Assembly (NCBI RefSeq): GCF_003347605.1
Contig: NZ_QDFZ01000021.1
Span: 40,824 to 104,823, forward strand
Length of the DNA stretch: 64,000 nt
DNA from: Chryseobacterium sp. KLBC 52
GTDB taxonomy: Bacteria > Bacteroidota > Bacteroidia > Flavobacteriales > Weeksellaceae
Reading direction: 5' to 3'
Each line of letters starts with the position of its first letter. Position 1 is the stretch's first letter. Made by a program: the position numbers and the translations under genes. Below the pieces are notes generated by a model. That model worked only from the letters and a program-made list of their open reading frames with translations, did not search any database and was not told where the DNA came from. This document shows, piece by piece, positions 34,886 through 44,156 of the stretch.

Positions 34886-36394
34886 CTATTTAAAATTATT
34901 TATAGCATTGTTTATTCTGGAGATACTTTCCTCTTTACCAAGGGTTTCCAGAATGTCCGGAACGTCCGGTCCTTTCAGTTCTCCTACTAAAGATAATCGT
35001 AACGGCATCATTACTTTACCCATTCCTAATCCTTTGTTTTCAGCAAAATCATGCATGGTTTGCTTTAATGTTTCAGCAGCAAAGTCTGTAGCTTCAAATG
35101 CAGATGCCAATTCTCCTAAAACGGTAGAAGTTTCATCATTCCATGCTTTTTTGGATGCTTTTTCGTCATAAGAAACCGGAGCTTCAAAGAAAAATTTTCC
35201 GTTTTCATAGATATCTTTAGGGAAAGTGGCTCTTTCTTTCATCAGATGAATTACTTTCAGTAGCTTTTCATCAGAAGCAGCGGAAAGATCAAGATCGGTG
35301 TTTTTCAGGATCTGAAGAAGTTCTTCATCAGACTTCATCTGAATATACTGGTGATTGAACCATTCAGATTTTTCTTTACTGAATCTTGCTCCTGCTTTAT
35401 GTACTTTATGAAGATCAAATTCTTTGATCATCTCTTCTAAAGGAAGTATTTCTTTATCATCTGCGGGAGACCATCCCAGTAATGCGACCATGTTGATGAA
35501 AGCATCAGGAAGATATCCGTTTTCTCTGTATCCTTTAGAAACTACACCTGTAGCAGGATCTTTGAAGTCAAGAGGAAATACCGGGAATCCGAATTTATCT
35601 CCGTCTCTTTTGCTCAATTTTCCTTTTCCTTCTGGTTTTAAAATTAAAGAAAGGTGTGCAAATTGTGGTGCTTCCCACTGCATTGCTTCATATAATAAGG
35701 TATGAAGTCCCAAAGAGGGAAGCCATTCTTCACCACGGATGACGTGAGAGATTTCCATTTCATGATCATCAATGATGTTCGCAAAATGGTAAGTTGGCAT
35801 TCCGTCATTCTTTACCAGAACTTTATCATCTAAAGTATTGGTATTAACTGAAAATTTTCCACGGATAATATCTTCAAGATTTAATACTCTGTCAACAGGC
35901 ATTTTAAATCTTACAACATAAGGTGTTTTTTCATCCAATAATTTTTGGACTTCTTCTTCAGAAAGAGCAAGACTGTTTCTTAAACGGTTTCTGGTTTTAT
36001 TATCATAAGAGAAAACATCACCTTTCGCTTCATACTCAGAACGCATTGCATCCAGTTCTTCTGCGGTATCAAAGGCAATGTAAGCATAATCTGTCTTCAG
36101 GATCTGCTCTGTATATCTGTCGTAGATGTCTCTTCTTTCAGACTGTCTGTAAGGAGCGAATTTTCCTCCTTTCTTAGGACTTTCATCAGGAATGATTCCG
36201 CACCATTCTAAAGCTTCTTCAATATATTCTTCAGCTCCTTCTACATATCTTGCGGTATCTGTATCTTCAATTCTCAGTACAAATTCTCCCCCTTGATTTT
36301 TAGCAAAAAGATAATCATATAATGCGGTTCTTACGCCTCCCAAATGTAATGGTCCTGTAGGACTTGGAGCAAAACGTACTCTTACTTTCTCCAT
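34886..36394 (-). CDS. gltX: Glutamate--tRNA ligase
   Basis: Class I aminoacyl-tRNA synthetase charging tRNA-Glu. The 502-residue protein has the HIGH-type motif in 'FAPSPTGPLHLGGVRTALYD', 'EDTDTARYVEGA', and the KMSKS-type 'KLSKRDGDKFG'. The frame stays open 56 codons further upstream, but I place the start at MEKVRVRF (36394) because the conserved fold begins there and a TAAATTTG promoter lies 17 nt before it. It ends 49 nt before accA with no terminator seen in between. Confidence 0.96.
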   Translation of the reverse strand: MEKVRVRFAPSPTGPLHLGGVRTALYDYLFAKNQGGEFVLRIEDTDTARYVEGAEEYIEEALEWCGIIPDESPKKGGKFAPYRQSERRDIYDRYTEQILKTDYAYIAFDTAEELDAMRSEYEAKGDVFSYDNKTRNRLRNSLALSEEEVQKLLDEKTPYVVRFKMPVDRVLNLEDIIRGKFSVNTNTLDDKVLVKNDGMPTYHFANIIDDHEMEISHVIRGEEWLPSLGLHTLLYEAMQWEAPQFAHLSLILKPEGKGKLSKRDGDKFGFPVFPLDFKDPATGVVSKGYRENGYLPDAFINMVALLGWSPADDKEILPLEEMIKEFDLHKVHKAGARFSKEKSEWFNHQYIQMKSDEELLQILKNTDLDLSAASDEKLLKVIHLMKERATFPKDIYENGKFFFEAPVSYDEKASKKAWNDETSTVLGELASAFEATDFAAETLKQTMHDFAENKGLGMGKVMMPLRLSLVGELKGPDVPDILETLGKEESISRINNAINNFK

Positions 36395-36411
36395 TTCAAT
36401 TTTAATTTTTG

Positions 36412-36419
36412 CAAATTTA
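36412..36419 (-). promoter_or_regulatory. gltX promoter -7 element
   Basis: TAAATTTG on the minus strand, 17 nt before the chosen gltX ATG; it rules out the longer reading of the gene. Confidence 0.65.
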
Positions 36420-36834
36420 CTTAAAATTATGCGTTTAAGAGATGATTTCTGACCGCGTATTGATTTTTTGATCCTGACTTTTTTATTTATTTCCATAGAT
36501 TTTCGGTAAATACGGTTTTTAAAACTCCCAATCTTATATTTCTGATCATATTTTTTACTCATGGATCGTAATCTGTGAAAAGTGTTTCTGAAAAAATGAA
36601 TTCATAAACGATAACTGTTGTGTTTTGTGCGTGTGTTCTTTTGTAAGTGTTTTTATATTTGTTTTCATAATTGATATTATTAAATTAAATCACAATTATG
36701 AGATTTTGAATTCCTTTATTCATAGTTCTTTAAGTGTGTATTAAAATCACTAATTAATGATATATATCAGGGTTTGCTTTTGTATTTCACCACGCATTGA
36801 AGTTTATATTTGTCGGAAATTTTAAAGTAATACT
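36420..36834. other. Long divergent intergenic region between gltX and MACPF gene 1
   Basis: AT-rich and without a convincing gene. It holds the promoter region of the first MACPF gene (36747-36812). A further TATATTTG at 36654-36661 on the plus strand has no good -33 partner. Confidence 0.45.
36747..36812 (+). promoter_or_regulatory. MACPF gene 1 promoter with palindromic upstream element
   Basis: TCACTAATTAATGATATA at 36747-36764, whose first 14 bases are a near palindrome (12 of 14), lies 40 nt before the -7 element TATATTTG (36805-36812). The same 18-mer lies at 38461-38478 before the second MACPF gene with almost the same spacing, which suggests a common activator or repressor site near -55. 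Confidence 0.6.
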
Positions 36835-38265
36835 ATGAAAAAACAAATTTTATTTAGCTTCAGTGCGGCGCTGTTGCTATTCATGGGGGCATGTTCTTCA
36901 GAAGATCTGACTACTGAATCTACTCCTGATAGTCCGGCGAAAACTAATCGTTTGTCAGCAGCGAAATTTGCAGGTGACGGTATTTATGATGTTTTAGGGC
37001 ATGGTTTTAATGCTACCGGGGAATATGCCAATGCTAATTCTGCAGGGTTTAAAGTAATTGATATTGATCGCTTCAATTCTGAACAGGCAGGAAGATTACT
37101 GTCTGAAAATACAAATACGCAGCAGTACCTTGAAGAATACGGAGAGAATGCAGAAACCTATTCTAAAATGGTTTCTACAAAAGTAGATGTTACTGCAGGA
37201 ATTCCATTATTTAAAAAAACAATATCGGTAGGATTTAATTCTGCAGTGACAACTAACCATAAATTTGATGCCAAATATATTTATGGTAGTTACAACCTTA
37301 TCATTAAGCAAAAAAGGCTGAGATTCAATGCTACCACAGATATGTTGGCGGATTATGTAACTCCGGAATTTACTCAGGATCTGCAAACAAAAACTCCTCA
37401 ACAGATTGTGCAGGATTACGGAACTCATGTTATGACTGATATTTATACCGGAGCTAAAATGGATATCATGTTCCAGTCTGAAACAAGTAACGAGAGCCGC
37501 GACCGTGCTGCCAGAATCGGAGTAAAAGTGGGGGTGAAATCTATATTTGATGTTGATGTAACCAATGATGTGAATACTTCAGAATCATCTATGAATTACT
37601 CTAAGAAATTATCTTACAGAACAAGAGGAGGTGATCCATCAAAAGGATTGGTTGGAGAATTGAATCTTGATCAGGCTGCTCCGAAAATCAATATTACAAA
37701 CTGGCAGAGCAGTTCTACAGCGAGCAATGCGGTATTGGTAGAATTTGGAAATAACGGCCTTGTTCCTATTTATAACCTGGTAAAAGATGCAGCTAAAAAA
37801 GCGCAGCTTAAGGCGTATGTAGATCAGTATTTGATTGATAATCAAATTTCATTGGAATATAATACTACCATGTTGTACGGCTACCAGAATCAGGCAGACA
37901 GTAATCATTATTTCACTTTCAATACCAACCTTCAGCCGTCTTCTTACTGGACTAATGAGGGACCAACATTTAAAGTTTTTCAGTACAAAGCCCCTGAAAC
38001 AGTTCCTATTTACTGCTATAAGAGTACTTCGGGAGCAGATCATTATTTTACCCAGGCAAGTACGTTACAACCATCTTCTTATTGGAATGTTTATATGGGA
38101 GTAGCATTCTATGCTTATAAAGATCCGGGAGCTGGAAGAATCCCTGTATATAGCTATAAGGCTAAAAACGGATCGGATCATTATCTTTCAGTGTCACCTA
38201 ATTTAGGTCCTGTGAACTATTGGAGTATCAGAGAAGGTATTGCTTTCTATATTCCAGCTAACTAA
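36835..38265 (+). CDS. MACPF-domain lipoprotein with C-terminal DUF5648-like repeats (1)
   Basis: A 476-residue lipoprotein (lipobox MGAC, Cys20) with a membrane-attack-complex/perforin domain. The MACPF signature is 'QQIVQDYGTHVMTDIYTGA', with Tyr195-Gly-Thr-His198, and the preceding strands 'DVLGHGFNATGEYAN' and 'KYIYGSYNLIIKQKR' fit the fold. From about residue 357 there are three repeats with 'HYFT', 'PSSYW' and 'VPIYCYKSTSGADHYFT', like DUF5648. Related MACPF proteins of Bacteroides kill competing strains by pore formation; a like role here is inferred. Its neighbour downstream is a close paralog. Confidence 0.88.
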   Translation: MKKQILFSFSAALLLFMGACSSEDLTTESTPDSPAKTNRLSAAKFAGDGIYDVLGHGFNATGEYANANSAGFKVIDIDRFNSEQAGRLLSENTNTQQYLEEYGENAETYSKMVSTKVDVTAGIPLFKKTISVGFNSAVTTNHKFDAKYIYGSYNLIIKQKRLRFNATTDMLADYVTPEFTQDLQTKTPQQIVQDYGTHVMTDIYTGAKMDIMFQSETSNESRDRAARIGVKVGVKSIFDVDVTNDVNTSESSMNYSKKLSYRTRGGDPSKGLVGELNLDQAAPKINITNWQSSSTASNAVLVEFGNNGLVPIYNLVKDAAKKAQLKAYVDQYLIDNQISLEYNTTMLYGYQNQADSNHYFTFNTNLQPSSYWTNEGPTFKVFQYKAPETVPIYCYKSTSGADHYFTQASTLQPSSYWNVYMGVAFYAYKDPGAGRIPVYSYKAKNGSDHYLSVSPNLGPVNYWSIREGIAFYIPAN

Positions 38266-38307
38266 TTTTTGGATTTATATTAAATCAATTTGGTTATACA
38301 TTATGAG

Positions 38308-38337
38308 TGGAGTCAGTAATTCTGGCTCCATTTTTTT
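38308..38337 (+). terminator. Terminator of MACPF gene 1
   Basis: TGGAGTCAG pairs with CTGGCTCCA around a 5-nt loop (one mismatch), followed by seven T residues. Confidence 0.85.
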
Positions 38338-38460
38338 ATCTATAATTAAATAAGGCTTGTTTTAATGTGAGGGCAGTATGTATAATTATTTATTTTTAAT
38401 AATTCTCTAATTTGTGATGTTGAATCCCTTTGTTAATGATATTTTAACCTATTATTAAAT

Positions 38461-38525
38461 TCACTAATTAATGATATAAATCACTTTAATATTATTTTTT
38501 CACTTGGTGATGAATATTATATTTG
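38461..38525 (+). promoter_or_regulatory. MACPF gene 2 promoter with palindromic upstream element
   Basis: The 18-mer TCACTAATTAATGATATA (38461-38478), identical to that before MACPF gene 1, lies 39 nt before TATATTTG (38518-38525), which is 20 nt from the ATG. Confidence 0.6.
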
Positions 38526-38545
38526 CAGAAACTTTTTAATAATCT

Positions 38546-39934
38546 ATGAAAAAACAAATTTTATTCTGCTTCAGTAGTTTGCTGATGCTTTTTATGAGTT
38601 CATGTTCAACGGAGGAGCTGAACAGCGAGGTAACCCCGGAAAGCCCTGCGGCAAAAGCCAATAACCGGTTATCTGCTTCCAAATTTGCAGGAGACGGAAT
38701 TTATGATGTCTTAGGACATGGTTATAACGTTACCGGTGAATATGCCAATGCAACAGCTGCCGGTTTTAAGGTGGTTGATATTGATCGCTTTAAACTGGAG
38801 CAGACCAACAGATTAATCAGCGAAAACACAAATTCTCAGGAGTACTCCGAAGATTATGGTGAAAATGCTGAAGCTTACTCCAAAATGGTTTCTACCAAAG
38901 TGGATGCAACAGTTAATTTTCCATTGTTTAAAAAAATACTCTCTGTAGGTTTTGGCTCAGCGGTAACAACCAACAATAAGTTTGATGCTAAATATATCTA
39001 CGGAAGCTATAACCTTACGATTAAGCAGAAAAGAGTAAGATTCAACGCTACTACCGATATGCTGGGTGATTATATTACTCCGGAATTTGCACAGGATTTA
39101 CAAACAAAAACTCCGCAGCAGATTGTTCAGGATTATGGAACTCACGTAATGACTGATATTTATACAGGCGCAAAGCTTGATATTTTATTCCAGTCTGAAA
39201 CAACAAGCCAGACTCGTGATAAGGCAGCCAGAATAGGAATAAAGGCAGGAATGCTGAATATCTTTAATGTGAATGTGGATAATGACGTGAACACTTCTGA
39301 GTATCACATGAATTTTTCTAAAAAGTTGACCTACAAAACCAGGGGTGGAGATCCTTCAAAAGGTTTGGTAGGAGATTTGAATCTGGATCAGACCAACACA
39401 AAAGTTAATATTTCCAACTGGCAGAACAGCTCAAGTGTAAGCAATTCTGTTTTGGTTGACTTTGGAAGTAATGGATTGATTATTATTTATGACTTTGTAA
39501 AAGATCCTGTGAAAAAAGCTCAGCTTAAAGCCTATGTAGATCAATATCTGATTGATAATAAAGTGTATCTTGAATTTAAAACAATTCCAGTGTACAGATA
39601 TTATAATGGAGTAGATCACTATTATACAAAAATTGCTGGAAACTACAGCGGATATTCTTTTGAAGGAACAGAGTTTAATGCATTCTTGTATAAAGCTCCC
39701 AATACAGTTCCTATCTACAGATATTGGAACGGTAAAGATCATTATTATACAAAAACTCCGGGATATTATTCGGGATATGTATCTGAAGGAATCGAGTTCA
39801 ATGCTTTTGCTACTCAGGAGCCAAATACAGTTCCTATCTACCAGTATTGGAATGGTAAAGATCATTATTATTCAAGATCCAGCGCAACGCCTCCTGGTTA
39901 TATTAAGGAAGGAATTGAATTCTACGCTTACTAA
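38546..39934 (+). CDS. MACPF-domain lipoprotein with C-terminal DUF5648-like repeats (2)
   Basis: A 462-residue lipoprotein (lipobox MSSC, Cys20), very close to its upstream neighbour through the MACPF part ('QQIVQDYGTHVMTDIYTGA' is the same in both). The C-terminus differs: three units of 41 residues, 'TVPIYRYWNGKDHYYT', '..GYVSEGIEFNAF', with the DNA also repeated at a 123-nt period (39701 and 39824). The change of repeat type while the pore domain is kept fits diversification of a target-binding part. It has its own promoter and terminator. Confidence 0.88.
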   Translation: MKKQILFCFSSLLMLFMSSCSTEELNSEVTPESPAAKANNRLSASKFAGDGIYDVLGHGYNVTGEYANATAAGFKVVDIDRFKLEQTNRLISENTNSQEYSEDYGENAEAYSKMVSTKVDATVNFPLFKKILSVGFGSAVTTNNKFDAKYIYGSYNLTIKQKRVRFNATTDMLGDYITPEFAQDLQTKTPQQIVQDYGTHVMTDIYTGAKLDILFQSETTSQTRDKAARIGIKAGMLNIFNVNVDNDVNTSEYHMNFSKKLTYKTRGGDPSKGLVGDLNLDQTNTKVNISNWQNSSSVSNSVLVDFGSNGLIIIYDFVKDPVKKAQLKAYVDQYLIDNKVYLEFKTIPVYRYYNGVDHYYTKIAGNYSGYSFEGTEFNAFLYKAPNTVPIYRYWNGKDHYYTKTPGYYSGYVSEGIEFNAFATQEPNTVPIYQYWNGKDHYYSRSSATPPGYIKEGIEFYAY

Positions 39935-39960
39935 CTAAATAATATTAATATTTTACAAAA

Positions 39961-39990
39961 AAACCGTCTCAGCTTTGGGATGGTTTTTTT
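39961..39990 (+). terminator. Terminator of MACPF gene 2
   Basis: AAACCGTCTCA pairs with TGGGATGGTTT (two G-T pairs), followed by a T run, 26 nt past the stop. Confidence 0.8.
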
Positions 39991-40084
39991 ATATAACGAG
40001 AACAAAAAATGAATATTTGCAAAATATTTTCGTTGATTAAAGGAACAGTAAAAGAATATTGCCGGTATTCGTTCATTAAAAATG

Positions 40085-40092
40085 TATTTTTG
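40085..40092 (+). promoter_or_regulatory. Promoter of the plus-strand glycosyltransferase operon
   Basis: TATTTTTG, matching TAnnTTTG, 23 nt before the ATG at 40116. Confidence 0.6.
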
Positions 40093-40115
40093 TAACTTAT
40101 AAATTTAGTTTATCA

Positions 40116-40913
40116 ATGAGAAAAGCAATATGTCTTTTTATTGTAGGGGAAAAGTACTGGAAAATGTACCATAAAAATAGAGCAATGTTTGAAAGCTATG
40201 CTAAAAAATGTGATGCGGATGTAAAGATTATTGATAAACCTATGGATGAGAATTTTCACAGGCCGCTTTTAGCTCAGAAACTGCTGATTCCTTCAGAAAC
40301 GAAAGAGTATGATATGGTTCTTTTTATGGATCTGGATATTATTATTTCGGATAAAGCACCTTCTATTTTTGATTTTCTTCCGGAAGACAAATATTTCGGG
40401 GCAATTCTGGATCCCAGAGGAACTGACGAATTCAACAAAACCTGGGGACATATTCCGAGAATATTGGAAGAAACCAGTGAAATGTATTTTACGGACCGGC
40501 ATTTTGAAGCGAATCCTTTAATACAGGGGAGCATTAACGGGGGCGTATTTATTTTCAGACCCAAAAATGTAGCAGATGTTTTTAAAGACTATTATTTTTC
40601 AGATCATAATCAAGGAGAACTGAACAGTTTTGAAGAGACACCATTCGCTTATTTTTCTCAGATCAATAACTGGTTTGAAGCTTTGCCACCCGCATTCAAT
40701 GTTCAGGTTTTATATAAAATAAAAGGAACGGAGAGAGGGAATGAAGTAGAACATGATGAGAAAAAACTTCCCGGATTTTTCAAAAAATATTATTACAAAA
40801 AAACAGGAAGCTGTTTTTATCCCACAAGGAAGTATAAAAATTACGTAAAACAAATCATTGCTGAAAATTATTTTACCCACTTTTCCGGCAATTATCCTAT
40901 AATCTACAATTAA
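40116..40913 (+). CDS. Glycosyltransferase (GT-A fold, DxD motif)
   Basis: A 265-residue cytosolic protein without a signal peptide. It has the metal/nucleotide-sugar DxD motif in 'VLFMDLDIIISDKAPS' and the downstream motif 'GSINGGVFIFRP' typical of GT-A transferases that resemble GT8 or nucleotide-sugar transferases. Donor and acceptor cannot be read. It is the first of three genes in a tight operon (3 nt to the next). Confidence 0.75.
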   Translation: MRKAICLFIVGEKYWKMYHKNRAMFESYAKKCDADVKIIDKPMDENFHRPLLAQKLLIPSETKEYDMVLFMDLDIIISDKAPSIFDFLPEDKYFGAILDPRGTDEFNKTWGHIPRILEETSEMYFTDRHFEANPLIQGSINGGVFIFRPKNVADVFKDYYFSDHNQGELNSFEETPFAYFSQINNWFEALPPAFNVQVLYKIKGTERGNEVEHDEKKLPGFFKKYYYKKTGSCFYPTRKYKNYVKQIIAENYFTHFSGNYPIIYN

Positions 40914-40916
40914 ATT

Positions 40917-41570
40917 ATGAGCTTACTTTCACGCTTTTCCAGCAAATTTATCACTGTTTCTTACGGAATCACCGTTAACGATGAAGCGAAGGAACTTAAA
41001 AAATTATTGGATACTCTTCTTCCTTTGATTGATGGTAATGATGAGGTTATTGTTCTTCAGGATGTTACCAATAAAAATCAAGAGGTGACAGAGTTGCTCG
41101 CTCATTATGATCGTATTATAAAACTTGAGGCCAAGCTGGATGGAGATTTTGCCACCTTTAAAAACAGATTAATTGAAAAGGCAAATGGTCAGTATCTTTT
41201 TCAAATCGATGCCGATGAATATCCTACTGAACATTTTATTAAAACATTGAAACCTTACCTTAAAAAAGAGAAAAGTGTTGAAATATTTTATGTTCCCAGA
41301 ATCAATACAGTGGAAGGGATTACAGAAGAATATGTGCAACAAATGGGTTGGAAGATGAATAATGAAGGGTATATTAATTTTCCGGACTATCAGCCAAGAA
41401 TTATCAAAAACAATAAAAAAATCTTCTGGAAGAATAAAGTGCATGAAGTTTTGTATGGAAATAAAAACTTTACAGAAATTCCTGCAAAATATGAATTGTC
41501 ATTAGTTCATAAAAAGAATTTTGAGAAGCAGAAAAAGCAGAACAATTTTTATGAAACCCTGGAAGATTAA
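40917..41570 (+). CDS. Family 2-type glycosyltransferase
   Basis: A 217-residue protein with the GT2-like DxD motif in 'QYLFQIDADEYPTEHFIK', and 'VSYGITVNDEAKELKKLL' at the N-terminus. The C-terminal part 'WKNKVHEVLYGN' matches the 'KVHE' motif shared with GT2 lipopolysaccharide transferases also seen on the minus strand (47905 and 46339 genes). Second gene of the operon, 26 nt before the GT4 gene. Acceptor unknown, likely surface polysaccharide. Confidence 0.75.
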   Translation: MSLLSRFSSKFITVSYGITVNDEAKELKKLLDTLLPLIDGNDEVIVLQDVTNKNQEVTELLAHYDRIIKLEAKLDGDFATFKNRLIEKANGQYLFQIDADEYPTEHFIKTLKPYLKKEKSVEIFYVPRINTVEGITEEYVQQMGWKMNNEGYINFPDYQPRIIKNNKKIFWKNKVHEVLYGNKNFTEIPAKYELSLVHKKNFEKQKKQNNFYETLED

Positions 41571-41596
41571 TCAGTTTGAATTATTAGAAAATAAAA

Positions 41597-42862
41597 ATGG
41601 AAGATTTAGGAATTAACGTTTTTGGATTTATTAATGGTGAGTTTGGTATTGCTGAAGCAACAAGACTTAATTGTAAAGCAATACAGAGTGCTGGAATCCC
41701 CATCAGCATGATCAACTATGATGTGAGAACCAATCATAATAATAATGACCTTACATTTACTCAGTTTTCCAAAAAAGCAGACCATCCTATCAATTTGATT
41801 CAGGTGTCACCATCTGTTTCGGAAATTTCAAACTTCTTTGAATATTTTGATTATTCTTTTTTTGAAAGAAAATACAATATTCTTTATATGGCATGGGAAT
41901 CAGAAACGATTCCGGAAGATTATCTTCTGAATATTAATCTTTTTGATGAGGTCTGGACTCCTTCAGAATATTGTAAGAAATGCATTGAAAAATACATAGC
42001 ATCTCCCGTAAAAGTAATTCCACATCCGATTGATATTCATCTGAAGGAAACGGAAGATCCGGATGCTTTGAATTTTTATAATAAAGACTCCTTTAATTTT
42101 TTATTCATTTTCGATTATAACAGTTCCATACAAAGGAAAAATGTACTCAATCTGATTAAGGTTTTCAGAGAAACATTTGACGGAAAGGATAATAATGCTT
42201 TTTTAACCATTAAAACCTCGAAATCAGATAAATTTTCTTTAGAAAAACAACAGATAAATGAGGCCATTGGAGACTCAGTAAAGATCAAAATTGTAGAAAA
42301 GATTTTTGATAAAAATGCACTGAACTATGTAATCAGTAACTGTGACAGTTATATTTCTCTTCACAGATCTGAGGGATTCGGACTTACGATGGCTGAGGCC
42401 ATGTATTTTGGAAAACCTGTTATTGCTACAGAATATTCCGGAAATCTGGAATTCATGAATTCTGAAAACAGTTTTTTGGTACAGGCAGAGAAAGTTTCTT
42501 ACGGTTCGGATGATCTTAATTATGATTCTAATACAGTCTGGTCTGAACCTTCATTAGAAAAAGCTTCTGAATATCTGAAAAAAGTATATCAGGGCGGTGA
42601 GGATATTAAAGTGAAGTCGGATAATGCTCGTAAAACCATTGCAAATGACTTCTCTCTTGATGGAGTAGGGAAACTGATCAGAAAAAGATCAGAAGAACTT
42701 ATTTCTGAGGGCAAAATTCAACAAAGCAGGTCGGCATTAATAAAACTATATGCAGACAGTATTTTTCTGAGAAAAGATCTTAGAATTTACAAGAAAAGCA
42801 AACCGATTCAATGGATCTATGGGGTCAAAATGTATTTCAGAAATAGAAAACAAAAGAAATAA
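41597..42862 (+). CDS. Family 4 glycosyltransferase
   Basis: A 421-residue GT-B glycosyltransferase: the second half has 'SLHRSEGFGLTMAEAMYFGKPV' with the E-x7-E donor-binding residues, and 'SGNLEFMNSENSFLV'. The N-terminus starts 'VFGFINGEFGIAEATRLN', an unusual sequence shared with the minus-strand protein at 42911-44152. Last gene of the operon, closed by the hairpin at 42875. Confidence 0.85.
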   Translation: MEDLGINVFGFINGEFGIAEATRLNCKAIQSAGIPISMINYDVRTNHNNNDLTFTQFSKKADHPINLIQVSPSVSEISNFFEYFDYSFFERKYNILYMAWESETIPEDYLLNINLFDEVWTPSEYCKKCIEKYIASPVKVIPHPIDIHLKETEDPDALNFYNKDSFNFLFIFDYNSSIQRKNVLNLIKVFRETFDGKDNNAFLTIKTSKSDKFSLEKQQINEAIGDSVKIKIVEKIFDKNALNYVISNCDSYISLHRSEGFGLTMAEAMYFGKPVIATEYSGNLEFMNSENSFLVQAEKVSYGSDDLNYDSNTVWSEPSLEKASEYLKKVYQGGEDIKVKSDNARKTIANDFSLDGVGKLIRKRSEELISEGKIQQSRSALIKLYADSIFLRKDLRIYKKSKPIQWIYGVKMYFRNRKQKK

Positions 42863-42874
42863 TTTACTATCAAT

Positions 42875-42914
42875 AAAAAGCGGTGGATTTACCTGAATCC
42901 ACCGCTTTTTTTAT
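42875..42914. terminator. Bidirectional terminator between glycosyltransferase clusters
   Basis: AAAAGCGGTGGATT pairs with AATCCACCGCTTTT around a 6-nt loop; A and T runs on both sides. It separates the two converging clusters. Confidence 0.9.
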
Positions 42915-44152
42915 TTCTTACCTTTTACTTTCTTTAAAAAGGTGTTGACTTTTCTCCTGATCTTATTGTACAAGGTTTTCTCAAGGTAATTCACTCTTCC
43001 ACTTAACCGGTCTATTTCTGCAAGATAAAAAACGTTCCCTATACTATTTTCTGAGGTGTTTTCTTTCTTATTCATCTGGTCAATAAAAGACAGTCTTAGC
43101 TTAAGCAAATCTCCTATAGCTTCAAGAGAAAAATTATCTCTGATCTGAGCCTCTGCATTTTGTTTAACAGCGCTTAAAGACTTGAAGTTGTTCTTTATAT
43201 ACAAAAGTTTTTGGCTGGCATCATGCAAGTCAGGCTTAGCTAAAGTCAGACCTTCGGCAATTAATCCTTTTGTATTGGAGGTTTTAATAAAACTATACTG
43301 AACAAGGAAGCTGTTGTTCACATTCATAAAGTCCAGATTTCCGGAATATCCTGTTCCTACAACAATCTTTCCATAAGACATTGCTTCTGCCATCGTAAGC
43401 CCGAAACCTTCGGAACCATGGAGAGAAACAAGGACATCGGACTTCTGAATAAGAGAATGGAGCTTTTCTTTCGAGAAATGTTCATCAATAATGATAATAT
43501 TAGAGATGCCAGTATATTTTTCCAATACTTTTTGAGCATCTTTACTTCTGTTGAGGTTATGTGTTTTCACAATCAAAACACTTTCAGGATCATCTTTAAA
43601 GACATTAATGAACGCTTCAATAGTCGCTTCAGGGTTTTTTCTAATAGTTGTACTTAAAGAATCGAAAATTGTAATATATACCTTTGAGCCGGTTTTAATA
43701 TGATACTCCTCAAACTTAAATTCATCAGAAGGATCTAGTTTCTGAATTGGGTGAGAAAATCTCATCACAGGAATCCCGGTATATTTTGTGAAAATATTGA
43801 CACAGAAATCGCTGGGAACCCATAATTCATCAAAAATATTCAGAAACTCCACAGTTTTATCTGAAACTTCGGGAAATTCCCAGGCCCAATAAACAATATT
43901 GTAATGTCCCGCAAGATTGATATCCTGATTTTTTGAAAAAAATTCGTGAGTCACATTACTGTTAATGTGAAAAATATTAATTAATGCATCTGGCTCTGCG
44001 GCACTTTTAGACTTTTCAAGAGTATCACTTGAGTAGCTGATGCGGTTTACTTTAATGCCTGCGTTTTCCATAGCAGTCGCATTAAGCCTTGTGGCTTCTG
44101 CTATACCAAAATTTCCATCAAAAAAACCGTGATAGTTTACGCTTAATGACAT
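42911..44152 (-). CDS. Family 4 glycosyltransferase (paralog)
   Basis: A 413-residue GT-B transferase closely related to the protein at 41597: 'YHGFFDGNFGIAEATRLNAT', 'VYWAWEFPEV', 'SLHGSEGFGLTMAEAMSYGKIV', 'SGNLDFMNVNNSFLV'. The E-x7-E motif is present. Last gene of the minus-strand cluster, 4 nt after the next gene upstream. The C-terminus is Lys-rich and may touch the membrane. Confidence 0.85.
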   Translation of the reverse strand: MSLSVNYHGFFDGNFGIAEATRLNATAMENAGIKVNRISYSSDTLEKSKSAAEPDALINIFHINSNVTHEFFSKNQDINLAGHYNIVYWAWEFPEVSDKTVEFLNIFDELWVPSDFCVNIFTKYTGIPVMRFSHPIQKLDPSDEFKFEEYHIKTGSKVYITIFDSLSTTIRKNPEATIEAFINVFKDDPESVLIVKTHNLNRSKDAQKVLEKYTGISNIIIIDEHFSKEKLHSLIQKSDVLVSLHGSEGFGLTMAEAMSYGKIVVGTGYSGNLDFMNVNNSFLVQYSFIKTSNTKGLIAEGLTLAKPDLHDASQKLLYIKNNFKSLSAVKQNAEAQIRDNFSLEAIGDLLKLRLSFIDQMNKKENTSENSIGNVFYLAEIDRLSGRVNYLEKTLYNKIRRKVNTFLKKVKGKK

Positions 44153-44156
44153 GTTT

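Noticed and set aside
36654..36661. Additional TATATTTG promoter-like site before MACPF gene 1
   Set aside because: It lacks a properly spaced -33 partner and is 174 nt from the gene; the site at 36805 fits better.
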